A stretch of 7,743 bases of DNA, from contig DATKMS010000426.1 of the NCBI GenBank assembly GCA_035541735.1, forward strand, positions 1 through 7,743, given 5' to 3'. The position numbers were made by a program, and so were the translations under genes. Source of the DNA: DATKMS01 sp035541735. GTDB lineage: Bacteria > Desulfobacterota > Binatia > HRBIN30. Below, in pieces: positions 1 to 6,974 of the stretch. A model generated the notes under the pieces. That model saw only the letters and a list, made by a program, of their open reading frames with translations, made no database searches and was not told the origin of the DNA. How positions within the stretch are numbered: position 1 is the first letter of the stretch; the number at the start of each line of letters is the position of its first letter.

Positions 1-101
1 GTATCGGCGTACACGCCCACGTCGGCACCTGCGGGTGCCGCGTTGGTGGCAACGAGAAGCGCAAGGCACATGAGCAGCAGAACGAAGCGTGTGCGTGTCA
101 T
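1..101 (-). CDS. N-terminal part of a secreted protein of unknown function (cut by window edge)
   Basis: Only the first 33 codons are inside the window; the rest lies beyond the left edge. The ATG (99-101 on the minus strand) opens a textbook signal peptide: a short basic stretch MTRTR, a hydrophobic core (VLLLMCLALLVA, residues 7-18), then a small-residue region ending APAGA, with likely cleavage before DVGVYAD. The product is therefore probably exported to the periplasm or beyond. I see no good Shine-Dalgarno upstream, and the frame stays open for some distance above the ATG, but the signal peptide makes this start the best choice. It lies on the same strand as the efflux operon and 148 bases downstream of the pump stop, so it could be a distal operon member or a separate gene. 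Function not recognised. Confidence 0.6.
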   Translation of the reverse strand, partial: MTRTRFVLLLMCLALLVATNAAPAGADVGVYAD

Positions 102-213
102 GGCGCCAGATGAAGCGTGACGCGTGCCACGCCCCGGCCGACGTGGACTATCACGATGCCGCTCCAATTGTTGCACCACGGCGACAAGGTCGACAGGCTT
201 TTGACGCCGGCGC

Positions 214-233
214 AGGGGTCGCTCAAGGCCCCT
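214..233. terminator. Small hairpin just downstream of the efflux pump gene, weak terminator candidate
   Basis: AGGGGTC (214-220) can pair with GGCCCCT (227-233), giving seven pairs including one G-T wobble, with a six-base loop. It lies 17 bases past the pump stop codon in the direction of minus-strand transcription. No T-run follows it on either strand, so it is not a convincing intrinsic terminator. It may be chance in GC-rich DNA. Confidence 0.22.
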
Positions 234-249
234 CGGCTGCGAGCAGATT

Positions 250-3200
250 CTAAGCGGTGGCGCCCGCCGCCGCCCGGCTGCGCCAGCGCTGGCGCAGCGT
301 GCGGCCGTACTGCACGAGGGCTTCAAGGTACGTGTAGTACACCGGCGTCAGATACAGCGTGACCAGTTGCGAGAACAGCAGCCCGCCGACCACCGCCAGG
401 CCGAGCGGCCGCCGTGCGTCGGCACCGGCACCGAAACCGATCGCGATCGGCAGCGCGCCGAGCAGGGCGGCCATCGTGGTCATCATGATCGGACGGAAGC
501 GGATGACACAGCCGTCGTAGATCGCCTCGATCGCTGCCTTGCCCTCGGTGCGTTGTGCACCGAGGGCGAAGTCGATCTGCATGATGGCGTTCTTCTTCAC
601 GATGCCGATGAGCATGATCACGCCGACGAAGGCGTAGATGTTCAGCTCGGAGTGGAACAGCAGCAGCGTGACCAATGCCCCGAAGCCGGCAGACGGCAGA
701 CCGGACAGGATGGTGATCGGATGAATGAAGCTCTCGTACAAAATGCCGAGGACGATATAAATCACCAGGATTGCGGCGAGCAGCAGCAACCACAGGCCGG
801 ACAGCGACGACTCGAAGGCCTGCGCCGTCCCCTGAAAACTCGTGGTAATGGTTGCCGGTAGCGTCTGCCGGGCGATGGCTTCGATCTTGTCTACGGCGTC
901 GCCGAGCGACGCGCCGGGCCGCAGGTTGAACGAGATGGTTACCGCCGGCAGCTGACCGGCGTGGTTCACGGTCAGCGGGCCGGTGTTTTCGGTCAAAGAC
1001 GCCACCGCGCTCAACGGCACCAGCTGTCCCTTCGACGAACGTACGTAGAGCAGCGACAGGGCATTGGGATCGCGCTGGTAGACCTCCTCCAGAACCATGA
1101 TCACCTTGTACTGGTTGTTGGGTGCGTAGATCGTCGAGATCCAGCGGTCGCCATAGGCACTGAAGAGCGCGTTCTCGATCTGCTCGGCCGTAACCCCGAG
1201 CGTCGATGCCTTGTCGCGGTCGATCAGCAGATTGACCTGCGGGTTCTGGTTCTGCAGATCACTGGTCACGTCGGCCAGTTCGGGCAGGGCGTGCAGCCGC
1301 TGTTCCAGCGCCTGCGCGTTGCTGTACAGCTCCTGCGTGTTCGGGCTCTGCAGGGTAAACTGGTACAGGCTCTTCGTCAGCTGCCCGCCGATGCGAATGG
1401 TGGGCATCTCCTGCATGTAGACCCGCAGCCCGGGGATCACGCCGACCTTGGGACGCAGCCGCGCCATGATCTCCTGCAGGCTGCCGCGCTCGGAACGGTC
1501 CTTCAGATGCAGGAACATGCGCCCCTGATTCACGGTGCTGCCCATCGACGCGTTCGAGCCCACCACGGTCGAGAAGAGGACATTGACACTCGGATCCTGG
1601 CGCACGATGTCTGCGACCGCTTGTTGGTGCCGCGACATCGCCTCGAACGAGACACCCTGCGCCGCCTCGGTGATGGCAAAGATCGCGCTCTGGTCCTCGT
1701 TCGGTATGAAGCCTTTGGGAACGCGGATGAAGAGGTAGACAGTGGCGACGAGAATGACGAGGGAGACCGCCATCGTGCCCGGACGGTGGCGCAGCACCCA
1801 GCGCAGACTGTGCTCGTAGAGACGCAGGAGGGCGTCGAACAGGTGCTCGGTGACGACATAGAAGCGGCCGTGGCGCTCCGCAGACGGTGGCAGCAGGAAG
1901 CGGCTGCACAACATCGGTGTCAGAGTCAGCGAGACGAAACCGGAGATCAGAATGGCGATACAAATGGTGACCGCGAACTCGTGGAAGAGGCGGCCGAGAA
2001 TCCCCGGCATGAACAGGACGGGAATGAAGACGGCCGCCAGCGACAGGGTCATCGACAGGATCGTGAAGCCGATCTCGCGCGATCCTTCGAGGGCGGCCTG
2101 CAGCGGCGGCTCCCCCATCTCCATGTGCCGCACGATGTTCTCCAGCATGACGATGGCATCGTCGACGACGAAGCCGATCGACAGCACCAGCGCCATCATC
2201 GACAGGTTGTCGATGCTGAAGCCCAGCGGATGCATCACCGCAAACGTGCCGACGATCGACAGCGGCAGCGCCAAGCTGGGGATGACTGTGGCGGAGACGT
2301 TGCGCAAGAAGACGAAGATCACCAGCACGACCAGCAGCAGCGCCAGGATCATCGTGAAGCGTACGTCCATGAACGATGCCAGGATCGATTCCGAGCGGTC
2401 GAACAGGACCTGTAGCTCCACGGACGGCGGCAGCTGCAGTTCGAGCTGTGGCAGCAAGCGCTTGACGTCGCCGGCGACGGCGACGGTGTTGGTGCCCGGC
2501 TGCCGCTGGATTGCGAGCACGACCGAGCGCTGCATTTTCTCGGCGTTGGCGAACCACGACGCGGTCTTGTCGTCCTCGACGCTATCGACGACGCTACCGA
2601 GTTCCTCCAGGCGCACCGGCGATCCCTTGCGATAGGCGACGATCACCGGGCGGTACAGGGCCGCCTCGGTGAGCTGTCCCGTGGCCTGCACGGTGAAGCG
2701 CTGCTGGCTCCCTTGCAGCACGCCGGTGGGCAGATTGACGTTGGCGCCACGCACGGCTTGCTCGACCTCGTCGATGCCGATGCCGCGGCTGGCGAGGGCA
2801 CGCGGATCGAGCTTGATGCGTACCGCGTACTTCTGCGCGCCGAACACCTGTACCTGCGCCACACCGCTGACCATGGAGATGCGCTGCGCCAGCAGCGTCT
2901 CGCCGTACTCGTCGAGTGTCCACATCGGCAGCGTCGGCGACGTGAGCCCGATGTACATGATCGGTTGGTCGGCGGGATTGACTTTGCGGAACGTCGGCGG
3001 GCTCGGCATGTCGGGCGGCAGCAGCGGCGTCGCCTGCGTGATCGCCGCCTGCACGTCTTGCGCGGCCGCATCGAGATCGCGGCTGAGATCGAACTGCAGC
3101 GTGATTTGCGTGGTGCCGAGCGAGTTCGTCGAGTTCATCGACGCGAGACCGGCAATGGTCGAGAACTGTCGTTCGAGCGGTGTGGCGACCGACGACGCCA

Positions 3201-3375
3201 TGGTTTCAGGGCTGGACCCAGGCAAACTCGCGGTGACTACGAGCGTGGGGAAGTCGACGTTCGGCAGGTCACTGACCGGCAGGGTGCGGTACGCCATCGT
3301 CCCGAAAATGAGCAGTGCCGCCATGATGAGGGTGGTGGCGACCGGACGCCGTATGAACGGTTCAGCGATGTTCAT
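250..3375 (-). CDS. RND (HAE-1 family) multidrug efflux transporter, MdtB/MdtC-like
   Basis: Inner-membrane proton/drug antiporter of a tripartite efflux pump. Its 1041 residues match the family's usual length. Visible landmarks are the N-terminal start with FIRRPVATTL before TM1 (about 10-28), the first periplasmic porter region (about 30-335), and TM2-TM6 (about 337-490). TM4 carries the proton-relay Asp pair in GFVVDDAIVMLEN (D405, D406). Next come TM7 (about 533-551), PNEDQ (558-562), the second periplasmic region (about 553-858) and TM8-TM12 (about 859-1013). TM10 carries GIVKKNAIMQIDF, whose K928 matches the essential AcrB Lys940. The KKNAIM form and overall wording resemble MdtB/MdtC and MuxB/MuxC more than AcrB. 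Only one pump gene is present, so a homotrimer is inferred. The start has AGGAAG five bases upstream. It is last of the four efflux genes, separated from the adaptor by 160 bases. Substrates cannot be read from sequence. Confidence 0.96.
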   Translation of the reverse strand: MNIAEPFIRRPVATTLIMAALLIFGTMAYRTLPVSDLPNVDFPTLVVTASLPGSSPETMASSVATPLERQFSTIAGLASMNSTNSLGTTQITLQFDLSRDLDAAAQDVQAAITQATPLLPPDMPSPPTFRKVNPADQPIMYIGLTSPTLPMWTLDEYGETLLAQRISMVSGVAQVQVFGAQKYAVRIKLDPRALASRGIGIDEVEQAVRGANVNLPTGVLQGSQQRFTVQATGQLTEAALYRPVIVAYRKGSPVRLEELGSVVDSVEDDKTASWFANAEKMQRSVVLAIQRQPGTNTVAVAGDVKRLLPQLELQLPPSVELQVLFDRSESILASFMDVRFTMILALLLVVLVIFVFLRNVSATVIPSLALPLSIVGTFAVMHPLGFSIDNLSMMALVLSIGFVVDDAIVMLENIVRHMEMGEPPLQAALEGSREIGFTILSMTLSLAAVFIPVLFMPGILGRLFHEFAVTICIAILISGFVSLTLTPMLCSRFLLPPSAERHGRFYVVTEHLFDALLRLYEHSLRWVLRHRPGTMAVSLVILVATVYLFIRVPKGFIPNEDQSAIFAITEAAQGVSFEAMSRHQQAVADIVRQDPSVNVLFSTVVGSNASMGSTVNQGRMFLHLKDRSERGSLQEIMARLRPKVGVIPGLRVYMQEMPTIRIGGQLTKSLYQFTLQSPNTQELYSNAQALEQRLHALPELADVTSDLQNQNPQVNLLIDRDKASTLGVTAEQIENALFSAYGDRWISTIYAPNNQYKVIMVLEEVYQRDPNALSLLYVRSSKGQLVPLSAVASLTENTGPLTVNHAGQLPAVTISFNLRPGASLGDAVDKIEAIARQTLPATITTSFQGTAQAFESSLSGLWLLLLAAILVIYIVLGILYESFIHPITILSGLPSAGFGALVTLLLFHSELNIYAFVGVIMLIGIVKKNAIMQIDFALGAQRTEGKAAIEAIYDGCVIRFRPIMMTTMAALLGALPIAIGFGAGADARRPLGLAVVGGLLFSQLVTLYLTPVYYTYLEALVQYGRTLRQRWRSRAAAGATA

Positions 3376-3380
3376 CGCAG

Positions 3381-3386
3381 CTTCCT
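3381..3386 (-). promoter_or_regulatory. Ribosome binding site of the RND pump gene
   Basis: AGGAAG on the minus strand, five bases before the pump ATG (3373-3375). It supports that start and shows that the pump is translated from its own site rather than by coupling to the distant adaptor stop. Confidence 0.65.
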
Positions 3387-3416
3387 AACTCGCACAGCCG
3401 GAACCAAACAGGAAGA

Positions 3417-3501
3417 AAATGAAAAACCGGAAACCGGAAACCGGAAATGGAAAACCGGCCAATTGCTCGGTTTCCTGTTTTCGGTTTCCGGGTTTTCATT
3501 C
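3417..3501. repeat. Long imperfect inverted repeat made of CCGGAAA/TTTCCGG units
   Basis: The left arm (3417-3450) and the reverse complement of the right arm (3468-3501) agree at 28 of 34 positions, around a 17-base centre (3451-3467). The left arm holds three tandem seven-base units CCGGAAA (3427-3447) followed by another GGAAAACCGG (3449-3458). The right arm has the matching GGTTTCC and TTTCCGGG words. Because of the short unit, the arms can also pair in slipped registers; one places GGAAAACCG (3449-3457) on CGGTTTCC (3468-3475) with a single bulged A. The composition is unlike the surrounding coding DNA. It lies in the only large gap within the efflux operon, so the transcript should fold into a long stem between the adaptor and pump genes. 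It could be a REP/MITE-like intergenic repeat, an mRNA-processing or stability element, or a partial attenuator. A U-rich stretch follows the stem in the minus direction. Confidence 0.8.
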
Positions 3502-3535
3502 CTTTTGTGCTCTACTCAAGATATTGCCCGTAAGC

Positions 3536-4678
3536 TTACTTCCCAGCGGCTGGCGTGGGATGCTGGCTTCCCGTCCCGTCCTTGATCTGCACCTTCAACC
3601 CCGGCGCCAAGCGGATCTGCCCGTCGGTCACGACGCGCTCGCCGGCGGTGAGTCCCTGGGTGACGACGATCTCGGCAGCGATGCGATCGCCGGGGACCAC
3701 GGCACGGACCTCTGCCGAGTCATCGGCAGCAACCACGAACACGTACTGGCCTTGCTGCCCGACCTGGATGGCCTCTGCCGGCACGAGCACGGCATCGTGC
3801 TGCACCGCCAAGGTAACTGCGACGTCCACGAACTGCCCCGGCCACAGCGTCTCGTCGTCGTTCTGAAACAGGGCTTTGAGCAGCACGGTGCCGGTGGTGG
3901 TATCGACGGTATTATTGATGAAGCTGAGCTCGCCGACGACGGGCGAGCCGCCGTGCTGCGGCACGAACGCCTGCACCGCGAGTTTGCCGGCCCCGGCGCG
4001 TTGGCGGATCTGTGGTAGCTGCTGCTCGGGCACGGAGAAGGAGACATAGATCGGGTGCACCTGGTTGATCACCGCCAGCAGCGTGTCGTTGGCTTCGACG
4101 ACGTTGCCGGCGTGCACCAGGAGTTGGCCGACGCGGCCATCGATCGGTGAGTGGATGTAGCAGTACTGCAGCTGCAAGCGCGCGTTTTCGACGGCGGCCT
4201 CATCGGCCTTCACCGCTGCGGCAGACGATGCGGCTTTGGTCTGTGACTGATCGTATTCGTCGCGTGAGACAAAACCTTGTGCCAGGAGCTGGGTGCGGCG
4301 CTTCGCGTCCACCGCTGCGTTGCGTGCTTCGGCGGTGTCACGCGCCACGGTGGCCTCCGCCTGTCGCAACGCCGCTTCGAAGGGGCGTGGATCGATGGTG
4401 AAGAGGAGATCGCCGCGCTTGACGCCCTGCCCCTCGGCGAAGTGCACCTGCGCGAGCTGGCCTTCCACCTGCGATTTCACCGCCACGGTGGAGTAGGGCT
4501 CGACATTGCCGATGGCGCGCAACTGCACCGGAATGTCGCGCTGCACGGCAGTCGCGACGGTGACCGGAACGGCGTCTTTGTGATCGCGACCGGGGGCTGC
4601 GGAGTCGGACGAGCAGGCGGCGATGAGGAGCGCGAGGCTGGCGAGCAGTGCGGCCACGGCCTCCGTACGAACAGGCAT
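3536..4678 (-). CDS. RND efflux periplasmic adaptor (membrane fusion protein), MdtA/AcrA-type lipoprotein
   Basis: Links the inner-membrane pump to the outer-membrane channel. From the ATG at 4676-4678 it has 380 residues, normal for the family. The N-terminus is a lipoprotein signal with lipobox IAAC, so Cys22 is the probable lipidated residue. The first lipoyl half (VAVKSQVEGQLAQVHFAEGQ and following GDLLFTIDPRPF) spans about 65-100. An alpha-helical hairpin rich in Ala, Glu and Lys covers about 100-170. The second lipoyl half includes IHSPIDGRVG (175-184) and GNVVEANDTLLAVI. A beta-barrel with TVDTTTGTVLLKA (257-269) and WPGQFVDVAV (279-288) follows, then the membrane-proximal domain. The wording is close to MdtA-type adaptors. 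An in-frame GTG at 4688-4690 directly abuts the TolC stop and would add four residues (MDSP). Neither start has a strong Shine-Dalgarno; I prefer the ATG because it leaves a cleaner signal peptide. Confidence 0.94.
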   Translation of the reverse strand: MPVRTEAVAALLASLALLIAACSSDSAAPGRDHKDAVPVTVATAVQRDIPVQLRAIGNVEPYSTVAVKSQVEGQLAQVHFAEGQGVKRGDLLFTIDPRPFEAALRQAEATVARDTAEARNAAVDAKRRTQLLAQGFVSRDEYDQSQTKAASSAAAVKADEAAVENARLQLQYCYIHSPIDGRVGQLLVHAGNVVEANDTLLAVINQVHPIYVSFSVPEQQLPQIRQRAGAGKLAVQAFVPQHGGSPVVGELSFINNTVDTTTGTVLLKALFQNDDETLWPGQFVDVAVTLAVQHDAVLVPAEAIQVGQQGQYVFVVAADDSAEVRAVVPGDRIAAEIVVTQGLTAGERVVTDGQIRLAPGLKVQIKDGTGSQHPTPAAGK

Positions 4679-4690
4679 CGGAGAGTCCAC

Positions 4691-5998
4691 TCAGGTGGTG
4701 GGCAGTTGTTGCGCGGTAGCTTTCTCCACCGCGGCCACGGAGTTTTGATAGCTGTAGAGCGCTTGCACGTAGTTGGCCTCCGCGGTGGTCAGGGAGGTCT
4801 GCGCATCGGTCAGCTCGATGATGTTGCCGACGCCGGTCTTGTAGCGGCCTTCCGCCAGATCGAGATTCTCGCGCGCCTGCTGCAACCCTTTCTCCGCCAC
4901 GCGAATGGCCTCGGCAGCTTGCTCCATGTTGAGGACGGCCTGGCGCACCTCGAGCGCGATGTTCTGCCGCAGGACATCCTCGTTGAACTTCAGGTTGGAC
5001 AGGTTGGCCTTGGCCTCGCCGATCTGCGCGATCGTCAGGCCACCATTGAAGACCGAAAGATTGACGGCGGCGCCGACGTTCCAGCCCGACTGCAGGGGGC
5101 CAGTGCCGGTCCAATCGTAGGCGCCGTTGCCGCTCACATTGGGCAAGTAGTTCCTTTGCAGCGACGCGATGTGTTCTTCGGTCGAGCGTTCCTGCGCCTG
5201 GATGCTCTGCAGTTCGGGCCGCTTGTCGTAGGCTAACGTCAGGGCCGCTGCGGCGGTGATCGGCAGCCGCTGCCGGCCGAAGTCGTCGACGATGTCGAAA
5301 TCGAGCGGGCCCACCAGGCCGAGGGCATTGCGCAGGGTCTCGCGCGCCACCGCCACGTTGTTGCGCGCCGTCACCTGATTCAGCTCGGCCTGCGCGAGTT
5401 GCACTTGCGCAGTGGTCACGTCGAACTTGGGGGCCATGCCGACATCGTAGCGCCCTTGTGCTTGCTCCAAGTGCTTCTGGCTCTGATGAACGGTTTCGTC
5501 GGCGACCACCAACAAGCGCTTTGCGGCCAGCAGGTCGAAGTAGGACTGCTTGACGTTGAGCACGACCGTGTCGCGCTGGGTTGAGAGGTCGGCCTCCAGA
5601 GACTGCTCGGCGGCCTGTGCGGACCGAATCGAAGCCAGGGTCTGGCCGAAATCGAACAGCACCTGCGTGAAGCTGAAGCCGGTGCTGTAGAAGTTGAAGG
5701 TCTGCTTCTGCGTGCCGACGTTAATGCTGGGGGCGCCGCCGATGCGGGCGGAGACGGTCGAGTTGCGCCGGTTCGCAGCGTAGTTGGCGCTGACCTGCGG
5801 CAGATAGTTCGACGCCGCCTCCCAGACGCGTTGATGTCCGGCGTCGACTGCCGCCCCGGCAGCTTTGAGGCTGGGATGCTGCTGCACGGCGATGTCGATG
5901 CATTCGGCCAGCGTCTTGGTCGGTAGTTCGTCGGCCGCTGCGACACGACAGAGTAGGGGGTTGAGGGAAAACACAATGGTGACGATCACGAATCTCAT
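4691..5998 (-). CDS. TolC-like outer-membrane efflux protein (OEP family)
   Basis: Outer-membrane channel of the tripartite pump, forming a trimeric duct that docks on the adaptor. It has 435 residues from the ATG at 5996-5998. Residues 1 to about 22 form a signal peptide (MRFVIVTIVFSLNPLLC, then RVAAA before DELPTK). The two OEP repeats of the family are visible: FDLLAAKRLLVVADE and RYDVGMAPKFDVTTAQVQL (183-201) in the first half, echoed by RYKTGVGNIIELTDAQTSL (385-403) in the second. NYLP occurs at both repeat starts (64-67 and 283-286). Long Gln/Ala/Glu-rich helical segments lie between them. The frame is open to an upstream ATG at 6059-6061, but that adds 21 unlike residues inside the repressor gene and hides the signal peptide, so I reject it. 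The chosen start shares ATGA with the repressor stop, which suggests translational coupling; GGAGG lies about 14 bases upstream. Confidence 0.94.
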   Translation of the reverse strand: MRFVIVTIVFSLNPLLCRVAAADELPTKTLAECIDIAVQQHPSLKAAGAAVDAGHQRVWEAASNYLPQVSANYAANRRNSTVSARIGGAPSINVGTQKQTFNFYSTGFSFTQVLFDFGQTLASIRSAQAAEQSLEADLSTQRDTVVLNVKQSYFDLLAAKRLLVVADETVHQSQKHLEQAQGRYDVGMAPKFDVTTAQVQLAQAELNQVTARNNVAVARETLRNALGLVGPLDFDIVDDFGRQRLPITAAAALTLAYDKRPELQSIQAQERSTEEHIASLQRNYLPNVSGNGAYDWTGTGPLQSGWNVGAAVNLSVFNGGLTIAQIGEAKANLSNLKFNEDVLRQNIALEVRQAVLNMEQAAEAIRVAEKGLQQARENLDLAEGRYKTGVGNIIELTDAQTSLTTAEANYVQALYSYQNSVAAVEKATAQQLPTT

Positions 5999-6660
5999 GA
6001 GCCTGCTTTCCGCCTCCCGACCCCGGCATGGCGCCGGCCTGACACCGTGGCCATGCCGCACAAGAACACCTCTACCACCGACGCCACGAGGTCATCCAAG
6101 GTGTCGTCCGGCGTGCGGTAGCGATTCACGCCGCGCAGCATGCCGAGCAGCATCTCTGCTGCGATACGTGGGTCGGCGTGGCGCACGTAGCCCGCGGCCA
6201 TCGCCTCTTCGAGCGTCTGTTCGACCAACCGAGCGATCTCTGCGCGCCGGCGCAGCCATTCGCGTCCGTCCGGGTCCTCGGGCTTATGTTCGTTGCGGTG
6301 GATCAACGCGAAGAAGAACCGCCGGTCCCAGAAGTGCTCAAGGATGCAGCGCACGATGCGCTCGATCTTCTGCGCGGGCGTGGCGGGCGCGTGCACGGCG
6401 GCCCGCAACTCGTCGCGCAAGCGCTCGATGCCCTCGAACATCACCGCCAGGTACAACTCGTGTTTGCTCGGAAAATACCGGTACAGCGTGCCCTTCCCAA
6501 CACCGCACCCCTGCGCGACATCCTCCATCAGCACCTCGTGGTAGTCGTGCTGCGTGAAGATGACCTCCGCAGCGTGCAGGATGTTCTGCCGCAAGCCGGC
6601 CATCGGCGGTCGGCCGCGGCGCGCGGTGGGAGCGGCAGGAATGGAAACTGGCGTCGGCAT
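5995..6660 (-). CDS. TetR/AcrR-family transcriptional repressor of the efflux operon
   Basis: A 221-residue one-component regulator, typical TetR length. After a short basic tail (ARRGRPP, 13-19) come helix 1 (LRQNILHAAEVIFTQHDY, 23-40) and the helix-turn-helix (about 43-64). The latter has MEDVAQGCGVGKGTLYRYF followed by PSKHELYLAVM, the standard TetR signature. Residues from about 76 onward form the all-helical ligand-binding and dimer region, whose sequence says little about the ligand. As the first gene of the operon it most likely represses its own promoter and the pump genes until a pump substrate binds; this is inferred from family behaviour, the gene order and the palindrome just upstream. 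The ATG at 6658-6660 has no visible Shine-Dalgarno. A later ATG at residue 20 would remove the basic tail that often contacts DNA, so it is less likely. Confidence 0.94.
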   Translation of the reverse strand: MPTPVSIPAAPTARRGRPPMAGLRQNILHAAEVIFTQHDYHEVLMEDVAQGCGVGKGTLYRYFPSKHELYLAVMFEGIERLRDELRAAVHAPATPAQKIERIVRCILEHFWDRRFFFALIHRNEHKPEDPDGREWLRRRAEIARLVEQTLEEAMAAGYVRHADPRIAAEMLLGMLRGVNRYRTPDDTLDDLVASVVEVFLCGMATVSGRRHAGVGRRKAGS

Positions 6661-6666
6661 TGTAAA

Positions 6667-6680
6667 ACTGACCAGTCAGT
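6667..6680. promoter_or_regulatory. Probable TetR-family operator (perfect 14-base palindrome)
   Basis: ACTGAC-CA-GTCAGT: two perfect six-base arms around a two-base centre, ending six bases before the repressor ATG. This size and position are typical of a TetR-family autorepression site. It covers the predicted transcription start (about 6678) and takes the place where a Shine-Dalgarno would be expected. Binding by the adjacent repressor is inferred from proximity and symmetry. Confidence 0.7.
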
Positions 6681-6684
6681 CACA

Positions 6685-6711
6685 ATTAGAGCGGTGCCAG
6701 AGGTGTGTCAA
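6685..6711 (-). promoter_or_regulatory. Sigma70-like promoter of the efflux operon
   Basis: On the minus strand there is a perfect -35 hexamer TTGACA (6706-6711), a 15-base spacer, and TCTAAT (6685-6690, five of six matches to TATAAT). The spacer is shorter than the usual 17; a 17-base spacing would give the poorer hexamer TAATTG. Transcription would begin near 6678, inside the palindromic operator, leaving a leader of only about 18 bases before the repressor ATG. The tight overlap with the operator fits repression by blocking polymerase. Confidence 0.55.
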
Positions 6712-6960
6712 CGTCACCAGCAGGAAAGGCATTCCCCGCTGCTTGCCCGACGGCGGTGTTGCACCAGGCTGTCGAGAATTTGGGACGGTGCGTGCCGGCA
6801 CTCGGGGGAACCATTTGATCCTCCCCGACATGTGATCTGGCACGAGCCATGCTAAGTCCCATTGCAGATGGAGCGAGCAAGGTGTGATCACGCTGGCGTG
6901 GCTCCCCGGTTGCCTTTTGGCAGGTCGTCCAGTTGTGTGATTCACGCCGCTGACTCCGCG

Positions 6961-6967
6961 AGGAGGA
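6961..6967 (+). promoter_or_regulatory. Strong ribosome binding site of the small protein gene
   Basis: AGGAGGA, a near-perfect Shine-Dalgarno, seven bases before the ATG at 6975-6977. It is the best ribosome binding site in the window and is the main reason for accepting the short reading frame behind it as a gene. Confidence 0.75.
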
Positions 6968-6974
6968 ATTGCTC

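Larger units (their letters stand above)
6661..6974. other. Gene-free divergent region between repressor and small protein gene
   Basis: A stretch of 314 bases between divergently read genes. Its left end holds the promoter and operator of the efflux operon (6667-6711), and its right end the ribosome binding site of the small protein (6961-6967). Between them I see no convincing gene. Minor structures are a seven-pair hairpin (TCGGGGG 6802-6808 with TCCCCGA 6822-6828, one wobble pair, 13-base loop, no T-run) and an eight-base palindrome GTGATCAC (6884-6891). I could not find a convincing plus-strand promoter for the small gene. Confidence 0.6.

Noticed and set aside
961..2415. A 484-codon plus-strand open frame inside the pump gene
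   Set aside because: Antisense to a clearly recognisable RND transporter; the translation is a Gln/His/Arg-rich mixture with no domain signature.
1259..2557. A 432-codon minus-strand open frame in another frame of the pump gene
   Set aside because: Overlaps the RND coding frame entirely and its translation is Arg/Ala/His-rich without motifs; typical of the shifted frame of a GC-rich gene.
3427..3458. Tandem CCGGAAA units read as a CRISPR-like or satellite array
   Set aside because: Units are only seven bases with no spacers, and they form one arm of an inverted repeat. There are no cas-like genes in the window.
2713..3585. A 290-codon plus-strand open frame spanning the pump start, the inverted repeat and the adaptor end
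   Set aside because: It is antisense to two real genes, and its only non-shadow part is the low-complexity repeat.
4679..4690. GTG start for the adaptor abutting the TolC stop
   Set aside because: Possible, but it adds an acidic MDSP before the lipoprotein signal and has no Shine-Dalgarno. The ATG four codons later was preferred; the difference is small and not certain.
5999..6061. Longer form of the TolC-type protein starting at 6061
   Set aside because: The extra 21 residues come from the other frame of the repressor gene and would bury a good signal peptide. The ATG in the ATGA overlap is the better start.
6802..6828. Hairpin TCGGGGG/TCCCCGA in the divergent region as a terminator
   Set aside because: No T-run on either strand, a 13-base loop, and no gene ending just before it.
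6676..6945. An 89-codon minus-strand open frame just upstream of the repressor
   Set aside because: It starts with GTG without a Shine-Dalgarno, shows no recognisable protein pattern, and ends inside the predicted operator while covering the promoter.
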